This document shows, one piece after another, positions 45,596 to 50,800 of a DNA stretch of 50,800 nt. The stretch lies in the NCBI GenBank assembly GCA_934454585.1, contig CAKSFP010000020.1, forward strand, positions 1 to 50,800, given 5' to 3'. Both the position numbers and the translations under genes were made by a program. The notes below the pieces were generated by a model that saw nothing but the letters and a program-made list of their open reading frames with translations, made no database searches and had not been told where the DNA came from. The DNA is from an uncultured Clostridia bacterium. Lineage in GTDB: Bacteria; Bacillota; Clostridia; UMGS1810. The first letter of the stretch is position 1; every line of letters begins with the position of its first letter.

Positions 45596-46346
45596 ATTTT
45601 TCAAGCTCCTTCATATATTCTTTTTCAGGCACGGTAAATCCGTCATCGGCAATTCCGAGGGCGTGCCTTTTTGAGTTTCCGAGAGGATGATATGGCAAGA
45701 GCTCATATTTTTTCACATTTTCGAGCGTTTTGAGAAATTCTGATATCTTGTCAATTTCCTGCTCAATCTCCGGTATTACGGGTGTGCGCGCAATTATGGG
45801 TATTCCGAGTGCGTTTAGCCGCACAAAATTGTGTTTTATGCCACTGTTGTCAGCTCCCGTGTATTTTTTATGCAGTTCGTTATCCCATATTTTCAAATCC
45901 GCCATAACAAAATCAAGTTTTTTGACAATTTCTTCGTCATAATAGATAAGCGAAGTTTCAACGGCACAATTTATGCCCTTTTCCTTGCATTTGTTAATAC
46001 ACTCGCTCAGGAACTCCCTTTGTGCCAGCGGTTCTCCGCCGGAGAATGTCACTCCGCCGTCATCTCCGTAATACGGCACATCAAGCATAACTTCGGACAA
46101 GACCTCATCCGCGGTCATTTCTTTTCCGCACACTACGCGTGCGCCAGAAAAGCAGCCCTCGGCACACTTTCCGCAATGAATACATTTTTCGGGATAGAAC
46201 AAAACCTCTTTTTCAAAGCTGATACACTCCGGGTTATGGCACCACTTACACGAAAGCGGACAACCCTTGAAAAAAACAGTTGTCCGTATTCCTCTTCCGT
46301 CATGGATTGATGCCCTTTGTATATCGGCTATCGTTCCGAATGACAT
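45579..46346 (-). CDS. Glycyl radical enzyme activating enzyme (radical SAM)
   Basis: 255 aa. The radical-SAM cluster motif is GCPLSCKWCHNPE (Cys29, 33, 36), followed by TFSGGEPLAQ (SAM binding) and LDFVMADLKIWD. Between them is one ferredoxin-type motif CIHCGKCAEGC (Cys55, 58, 61, 65). Most non-PFL activases carry two such clusters and are about 300 aa, so this is a short form with a single auxiliary cluster. It installs the glycyl radical on the adjacent GRE. GGAGG lies before the ATG, 2 nt after the previous gene's stop, so it is translated in tandem with that gene. Confidence 0.93.
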   Translation of the reverse strand: MSFGTIADIQRASIHDGRGIRTTVFFKGCPLSCKWCHNPECISFEKEVLFYPEKCIHCGKCAEGCFSGARVVCGKEMTADEVLSEVMLDVPYYGDDGGVTFSGGEPLAQREFLSECINKCKEKGINCAVETSLIYYDEEIVKKLDFVMADLKIWDNELHKKYTGADNSGIKHNFVRLNALGIPIIARTPVIPEIEQEIDKISEFLKTLENVKKYELLPYHPLGNSKRHALGIADDGFTVPEKEYMKELEKYAYIR

Positions 46347-46348
46347 AT

Positions 46349-47446
46349 TTACAGTTCCTCCGATTTACCGCTGACCGACGAGCGCATTGCCGCATCCGTC
46401 ATTTTCATAATTCTCATATTTGTATCAAATGTGAGCATAGGGTGTATCGGTTCACCCGTTTTAATATGGTTTGCCCACTGCCACGGCATATTTTTATATT
46501 TATCCTCAAACTTTATTTCCGGAACCTCCACGACATTGCCGTAGATATCATATGCGGCGACATCGGGCAAGTTTTCCGCTCCGCCGGTGCATACTATCAC
46601 ACCGTCCGAACACATTACCATAGGACCGGACGGTATTACCGCCCTCGGAGTTGTCCATGTGCCCTCGATAACCGACATTTTATCGGCATATTTAATTATA
46701 GCCGCAAAATTATCATCGGTATCGCCGAATGGCGTATTGAGATTTTCGCCGATTGACATAACGCTCTTTGCGTCATCACCCACGAACCATTCCGAGAAGA
46801 AACATCCGTATCCGCATATATCAAGGTATACACCGCCGCCGAGTTTTGACTGATGCCACCAGGTTTTACTGCGCTGCTCATCCGTCATTTCATCGGCATT
46901 TTCTCCGACGCCCCTGTGTTTTGCTCCCTTACCGAGAGGCCCTGTGTGCCCGTTGATATAACGCAGTTTAAGCGGCTCGCCTACTATTTTGGAGTCAAGC
47001 GCCGCTTTCATTCTGTGAATGTACGGACGCCACATAACCGGCCAGTTTACAACCGCCTCTATGCCGTATTTATCAATGCTTCCCTGCATTTTCTTTGCCT
47101 CGTCATAGCTGACGGCAATTGGCTTTTCAACAGAAACATTGATATGCCTTTTTGCACATTCTTCCACAATTTCGGGTTTAAGGCAGTTTTCACACATGAT
47201 AAACGCTATATCAGGCTTAACCTCGTCAAGCATTTTCTTATAGTCATCATATATATTTGCGCAATAATTCTTCCGCACATTTTCAAGATTCCACCCTGCC
47301 GTGTAGCGCAAATTCGGAATCTTTTCCTCCCCGGCGCTCACATCTGCCGCTGCGGCAAGTTCAAAATCCGGCTGCTCGCTTATATACAGCGCCACCTCGT
47401 TTACATGCATATGCGCAAATCCGATTATAACGGCTCTTATCATCAT
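46349..47446 (-). CDS. Gfo/Idh/MocA-family oxidoreductase
   Basis: 365 aa. Rossmann domain followed by the family's alpha/beta C-terminal domain. The EKP motif is present (VEKPIA, residues 107-109; Lys is the usual catalytic contact). The nucleotide loop reads GFAHMH instead of GxGxxG, as in a divergent subgroup of the family. The second half contains GGGVYLDICGYG. It probably oxidises or reduces a sugar or cyclitol hydroxyl with NAD(P). It is third in the operon, 16 nt downstream of another family member, with GGGGAGAG as ribosome site. The substrate is not identifiable. Confidence 0.88.
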   Translation of the reverse strand: MMIRAVIIGFAHMHVNEVALYISEQPDFELAAAADVSAGEEKIPNLRYTAGWNLENVRKNYCANIYDDYKKMLDEVKPDIAFIMCENCLKPEIVEECAKRHINVSVEKPIAVSYDEAKKMQGSIDKYGIEAVVNWPVMWRPYIHRMKAALDSKIVGEPLKLRYINGHTGPLGKGAKHRGVGENADEMTDEQRSKTWWHQSKLGGGVYLDICGYGCFFSEWFVGDDAKSVMSIGENLNTPFGDTDDNFAAIIKYADKMSVIEGTWTTPRAVIPSGPMVMCSDGVIVCTGGAENLPDVAAYDIYGNVVEVPEIKFEDKYKNMPWQWANHIKTGEPIHPMLTFDTNMRIMKMTDAAMRSSVSGKSEEL

Positions 47447-47462
47447 CTTTCTCTCCCCTGCG

Positions 47463-48461
47463 TCATATTTTCACGGTTCTCTTTTCCGCCGATGCAACGG
47501 CAGCTGCGTCAAGCACACGGTTTACGAGAACTCCGGCGTTGACATCGCACACAAGTTCGCTGCCCTTTGTGCAAGCCTCTACCCACTGAACCATAGGGGA
47601 CTTATAACCCTCGGGCAGATCGATTATGTTGACAACTTCTTTTTCGCTCGCTACGCTGTCGGGATCGTTATTTTTTATGATAGTTACCTTTTCGGGATCA
47701 GCGATAAATGCCATCTTAGTGCCGTACATCTCAAAGCTGTACCAGTTGCTGCAAAGAGGCGCGGAAAATGTGCTGTCAACCATAGCAATAGCGCCGTTTT
47801 TGAATTTGATATTGCACACGCCGGTGTCGTCTACCGCGAACCCTCTTGCAAAGCCGGTCATGGTGTTTACCTCGTCAGGCTCGCCGAGAATCCAGCAAGC
47901 AAGGTCTATGTTATGGCAGCCCAGATCGCGGATTGCTCCGCCTCCGCCAACAGGCTCTGCCTTAAACCAATGTTCCTCAAATTTCGCATTAACAGTTACT
48001 GCATTGCGCACTCTCATAAGAGCAACTTCGCCGAATTCTCCGGCTTCATACAGCTTTTTTGCATAGAGATACTCGCGGTTTGCCCGTCTCGGGAACACCA
48101 CACCGAGTTTTACTCCGGCTTTCTCTACCTCTTTTTTTACCTCAAGAGCCTCTTCGTAATTCATGGCAAGTGCCTTTTCGGTGAAAATGTGCTTTCCCGC
48201 TCTTGCCGCCTTGATGATTATATCCTTGTGCATATCTGTCGGCGCTGTTATGCAAATGCCGTCAACATCTGCGCGTGCAAGCAGTTTATCAAGGTCGCTT
48301 TCAAAATCAGCGCTAAGCTCTGCCGCCCAGTCCGCACCGCGTTTCTCATCAAAATCCCACACACAGGTTATCTTGGTGTCGGGAATGTTTTTGAGCTGAT
48401 TTACATACCTGTTTTCCATGGCATGGGGATGCCAGCGGCTAATCATTGCTATATTAAACAT
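47463..48461 (-). CDS. Gfo/Idh/MocA-family oxidoreductase
   Basis: 332 aa. The nucleotide-binding turn reads ISRWHPHAME with no GxGxxG. The usual EKP reads EKA (FTEKALAM, residues 95-97), keeping the Lys. GGGGAIRDLGCHNIDLACWI is the substrate-side helix common in the family, with His and Asp. The two deviations suggest a distinct subgroup, possibly with altered cofactor handling. It is 3 nt from the upstream gene, so translation is coupled. Confidence 0.88.
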   Translation of the reverse strand: MFNIAMISRWHPHAMENRYVNQLKNIPDTKITCVWDFDEKRGADWAAELSADFESDLDKLLARADVDGICITAPTDMHKDIIIKAARAGKHIFTEKALAMNYEEALEVKKEVEKAGVKLGVVFPRRANREYLYAKKLYEAGEFGEVALMRVRNAVTVNAKFEEHWFKAEPVGGGGAIRDLGCHNIDLACWILGEPDEVNTMTGFARGFAVDDTGVCNIKFKNGAIAMVDSTFSAPLCSNWYSFEMYGTKMAFIADPEKVTIIKNNDPDSVASEKEVVNIIDLPEGYKSPMVQWVEACTKGSELVCDVNAGVLVNRVLDAAAVASAEKRTVKI

Positions 48462-48464
48462 TTT

Positions 48465-49556
48465 CTATTCCTCCTCGCCGAAATAATAGGGTTTGCCTGA
48501 TTTTGCGGAAACATATATTCCCTCAAGAATTTGTGTTACAACAGCCGCAGTTTCGGGGAGTGTTACAAGCTCGCCTTTTCCGAGTATTGCATTTATAAAA
48601 ACCTGCTGTTCCGTAACTGTCGGCGATGCCGAATTTCCCTCGTAAAACGCAACTCCTCCCACACTCAAATCAGGCTCTGACACATAAAGCTTATCATTGC
48701 AAACACCGTTAATTTTGAATTTGCCGTTATAGTTATCAACTCCGGCTTCACTTCCGCAAACCATATACCTTATTCCTGCCGTATCTGTTGTGTTAAGTGC
48801 CCATGTCGCTTCGAGTATGATAGTTGCGCCGTCTTCCATAACAACATATCCGAAAGCTGCCTCTTCGACATCGTAGTTATTTACATCCCAAGGGCCAAAC
48901 GGGTTTGCCATTTCTTTGTTGTTTTTCAGTTTATCATATGTAGTGCCTACCGCCATTTTCGGCTTGTAGTTATCCATAAGATAAAGCGCAATATCGAGTG
49001 CGTGGGTGCCTATGTCTATAAGCGAGCCTCCGCCCTGTTCGCTCATTTGAGTAAACACGCCCCAGGTCGGCACACCTCTGCGGCGAACCACATTTGCCTT
49101 GGCAAAGTACATATCGCCGAAAGTACCTTTTTTCGCCTCTTTCTTTGCATAAACAACATCGGGATCAAATTTATGCTGATAACCGATTGTAAGGAGTTTT
49201 CCCGTCTCCTTGGACGCTTTTATCATCTCTTTTGCCTCTGCATAATTCATCGCCATGGGCTTTTCGCACATTACATGCTTTCCTGCGTGCAGAGCGTCAA
49301 TTGAAATCTGCGCGTGCATATTGTTTTGGGTGAGTACCCTCACATTATTGATGCTTTCGTCTTTCAGAAGTTCTTTGTAATCCGTATACACCTTTGCATC
49401 GGGTGTTCCATATTCCTTTGCGGCTTTTTCCGCTCTTTCGGGAATAATGTCGCAGAATGCAACCATCTCAACATTATCAAGTTGTTTAATTGACGGCATA
49501 TGCTTGCCGTTTGCAATTCCTCCGCAGCCGATTATACCTATTTTGAGTTTTTCCAT
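48465..49556 (-). CDS. Gfo/Idh/MocA-family oxidoreductase
   Basis: 363 aa and the most canonical of the three: GIIGCGGIANGKHMPS for NAD(P) binding, CEKPMAM (EKP, residues 98-100), and GGGSLIDIGTHALDIALYLM with the conserved Asp and His. First gene of the GRE operon, with the ATG at 49556 (GAGGTG upstream) preferred over GTG at 49565. Such enzymes act at C2, C3 or other positions of sugars, inositols or keto-glycosides. Three paralogues in a row hint at successive redox steps or at interconversion of stereoisomers. Confidence 0.9.
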   Translation of the reverse strand: MEKLKIGIIGCGGIANGKHMPSIKQLDNVEMVAFCDIIPERAEKAAKEYGTPDAKVYTDYKELLKDESINNVRVLTQNNMHAQISIDALHAGKHVMCEKPMAMNYAEAKEMIKASKETGKLLTIGYQHKFDPDVVYAKKEAKKGTFGDMYFAKANVVRRRGVPTWGVFTQMSEQGGGSLIDIGTHALDIALYLMDNYKPKMAVGTTYDKLKNNKEMANPFGPWDVNNYDVEEAAFGYVVMEDGATIILEATWALNTTDTAGIRYMVCGSEAGVDNYNGKFKINGVCNDKLYVSEPDLSVGGVAFYEGNSASPTVTEQQVFINAILGKGELVTLPETAAVVTQILEGIYVSAKSGKPYYFGEEE

Positions 49557-49596
49557 TTTCAGCACCTCATATCTATATAGTAGTTTTACTGAATTA

Positions 49597-49624
49597 ATAA
49601 TAGCATTTTACAAAAAATATTCAA
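49597..49624 (-). promoter_or_regulatory. Putative GRE-operon promoter
   Basis: On the minus strand: TTGAAT (49619-49624), 16-nt spacer, TATTAT (49597-49602); leader about 34 nt. The region is AT-rich, so other matches are possible. It faces the araC promoter, leaving about 22 nt between them for an operator. Confidence 0.45.
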
Positions 49625-49646
49625 TTATGTATTTTAAGAAAAAGTG

Positions 49647-49675
49647 TTGCAATATTAAGATTTTCATGTTATTAT
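49647..49675 (+). promoter_or_regulatory. Putative promoter of the AraC gene, leaderless transcript
   Basis: TTGCAA (49647-49652), 17-nt spacer, TATTAT (49670-49675). The -10 ends 6 nt before the ATG at 49682 and no ribosome site lies between, so the mRNA would start at or next to the start codon. Confidence 0.45.
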
Positions 49676-49681
49676 ATAAAT

Positions 49682-50521
49682 ATGAATAATGTAATTACAG
49701 CTTTCAAAGAACATAAAACATTCAAACAAAACCGTCCGTGGGATGTTAATACCCTAACATTTTCCGCAGACCTTATCACTCCGCCTCATTATGCAGACAC
49801 AATAGAGGTTCTTTTGTGTTGCAATGTTACAGGCGACATATACATCGGCGGACAAAAAAGTGCTCTCGGCGGCAAACAGGTTTTTTACATTCCGCCGAGG
49901 GCTGTTCACTCTGTTTTCTACAAAGAGAATAACGGATATGTTAAGGTGCTCAAGATAAATATTGAGCAGTTAAAGACAATGCTTAACATTGAGGAATTTC
50001 TTAAATACAAAGGGAAAAATTTTTTTGATCTCTCCACGCACATTCCGTGCTTTGAAGATGTGAGTATTATCGCAGATACATTTCACAGTTCTGATGACAT
50101 ATTTGAAATATGTCAATGTATTCTGCATCTGTTTGACCTGCTTGTTTATTACTGCGACACATCGGATTTTGATGTAATAAAAAATGATACAAGCAGCCAT
50201 AACTTGCGCAAGATAATTCTTTGGACTGAAAATAATTATCTCAATAAAATATCTCTTAATGAAGTTGCGGAAATCGTCGGGTATGAAAAGCACTATTTTT
50301 GTAACAAATTCAAAAGTCTGACCGGTATAAGCTACATAAACTATGTGAATAATCTGCGGATTCAACATGCCTGCCGCCTGCTCGCAAGCGGCAGTTCTGT
50401 ATCGGACGTGTGCGATGAATGTGGGTTTGAAAATCTCTCGTATTTTATTCAGCTATTCAAAAAGACTGTGGGAATTACACCAAAGACATATTCGACAAAT
50501 ATATCTATACGGAACAAATGA
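49682..50521 (+). CDS. AraC-family transcriptional regulator
   Basis: 279 aa. N-terminal cupin-like ligand domain (~1-150; TPPHYADTIEVLLCCNVTGD, FYIPPRAVHSVFY) and C-terminal AraC double helix-turn-helix (~180-279; ISLNEVAEIVGYEKHYFCNKF and VSDVCDECGFENLSYFIQLF). It is divergent from the GRE operon with a 125-nt gap and is the obvious candidate for its ligand-responsive activator, sensing perhaps the sugar substrate. No Shine-Dalgarno precedes the ATG. Identification of the family is firm; the regulated operon is inferred from position. Confidence 0.93.
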   Translation: MNNVITAFKEHKTFKQNRPWDVNTLTFSADLITPPHYADTIEVLLCCNVTGDIYIGGQKSALGGKQVFYIPPRAVHSVFYKENNGYVKVLKINIEQLKTMLNIEEFLKYKGKNFFDLSTHIPCFEDVSIIADTFHSSDDIFEICQCILHLFDLLVYYCDTSDFDVIKNDTSSHNLRKIILWTENNYLNKISLNEVAEIVGYEKHYFCNKFKSLTGISYINYVNNLRIQHACRLLASGSSVSDVCDECGFENLSYFIQLFKKTVGITPKTYSTNISIRNK

Positions 50522-50615
50522 GTTGCATTTTGTGTTTCCGATCCCGCTGCACATATAGTCCTAATTTCTAATATTTCTTTTGCAATATCCCTGTTTAGGT
50601 TTTAGTCTTCTTGTA

Positions 50616-50670
50616 GGTTCACGATGAACCCAACCCCGGTTCACGAAATAAACAGACCGGTTGCGTTTTT
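50616..50670 (+). terminator. Paired hairpins past the AraC gene
   Basis: A perfect 6-bp hairpin with a 3-nt loop (GGTTCA-CGA-TGAACC, 50616-50630) is followed by a second imperfect one (CAACCCCGGT with ACCGGTTG) and TTGCGTTTTT. It is a possible terminator about 95 nt past the araC stop. The rest of 50522-50800 is AT-rich with no ORF worth calling. Confidence 0.35.
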
Positions 50671-50762
50671 GGAATTTATACAATTTATTCGCCAAGCTTA
50701 TATAAATTATGTTGAGATACACATAATCTATATTATCTAAGCTAAAATATTATGTTGAGCAG

Positions 50763-50800
50763 AAATAGACAACGCCTTATAATACTTGATTTGTCTATTT
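50763..50800. repeat. 10-bp inverted repeat at the window end
   Basis: AAATAGACAA (50763-50772) and TTGTCTATTT (50791-50800) are perfect complements separated by 18 nt. The right arm is the last base of the window, so the stem may extend further. Terminator, operator or chance cannot be separated. Confidence 0.35.

Overview
The window reads as the chromosome of an anaerobic, plant-polysaccharide-degrading Bacillota (Clostridia). The signs are strong GGAGG-type ribosome binding sites, moderate GC, S-layer-homology (SLH) surface proteins, a YesMN-type two-component system with an LplABC-type sugar transporter, and an oxygen-sensitive glycyl radical enzyme (GRE). A pectin-using gut or rumen lineage such as Monoglobus would fit, but that is inference. 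No rRNA, tRNA, CRISPR array, insertion sequence or prophage was recognised.

Layout. (1) 0.2-4.2 kb is housekeeping: glnS (-) diverges from tgt-yajC-TIGR04086 (+), each side with a good promoter. (2) 4.2-8.8 kb is an AT-rich accessory segment: a choice-of-anchor-I remnant, a HEPN-like hypothetical, a DUF1016 nuclease, a coupled pair of unknown small genes, and an XRE regulator broken by an amber codon. (3) 8.8-16.9 kb (all -) is a partly decayed pectin/rhamnogalacturonan locus: two EamA transporters, two GH28-like beta-helix proteins, a GH78-like rhamnosidase, a wrecked GH127-like gene, an orphan GH127 C-terminal scrap and an internally deleted EamA paralogue. (4) 17.0-30.1 kb (all -) is one probable long operon: two ABC sugar permeases, a giant secreted beta-helix protein, a discoidin/Ig-like secreted protein and two SLH-anchored proteins. 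(5) 30.3-40.9 kb (all -) holds the YesMN-type response regulator and kinase, a large secreted discoidin protein, the lipoprotein binding protein of the transporter, and an unrecognised cytoplasmic glycosidase-like protein. (6) 41.1-50.5 kb is a compact operon (-) of three Gfo/Idh/MocA dehydrogenases, a GRE-activating enzyme, a GRE, an FAD oxidoreductase and a broken SGNH esterase, controlled presumably by a divergent AraC regulator.

How it works together (inference). Secreted and SLH-anchored proteins bind and cut a plant glycan. The lipoprotein and two permeases import oligomers, powered by an ATPase encoded elsewhere. The YesMN-type system appears to switch on three units, because the permease operon, the binding-protein gene and the 659-aa glycosidase-like gene share a nearly identical promoter plus a 29-bp upstream box with fixed spacing. 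Intracellular GH28/GH78 enzymes process pectic fragments.

The most novel part is the GRE operon. Its GRE has the glycyl-radical loop and a Gly-Cys thiyl site, but the usual Cys-X-Glu is Cys-Asn-Trp. It sits with three sugar-type dehydrogenases and an FAD oxidoreductase, so a radical-based sugar, sugar-acid or cyclitol pathway outside the characterised GRE classes is plausible.
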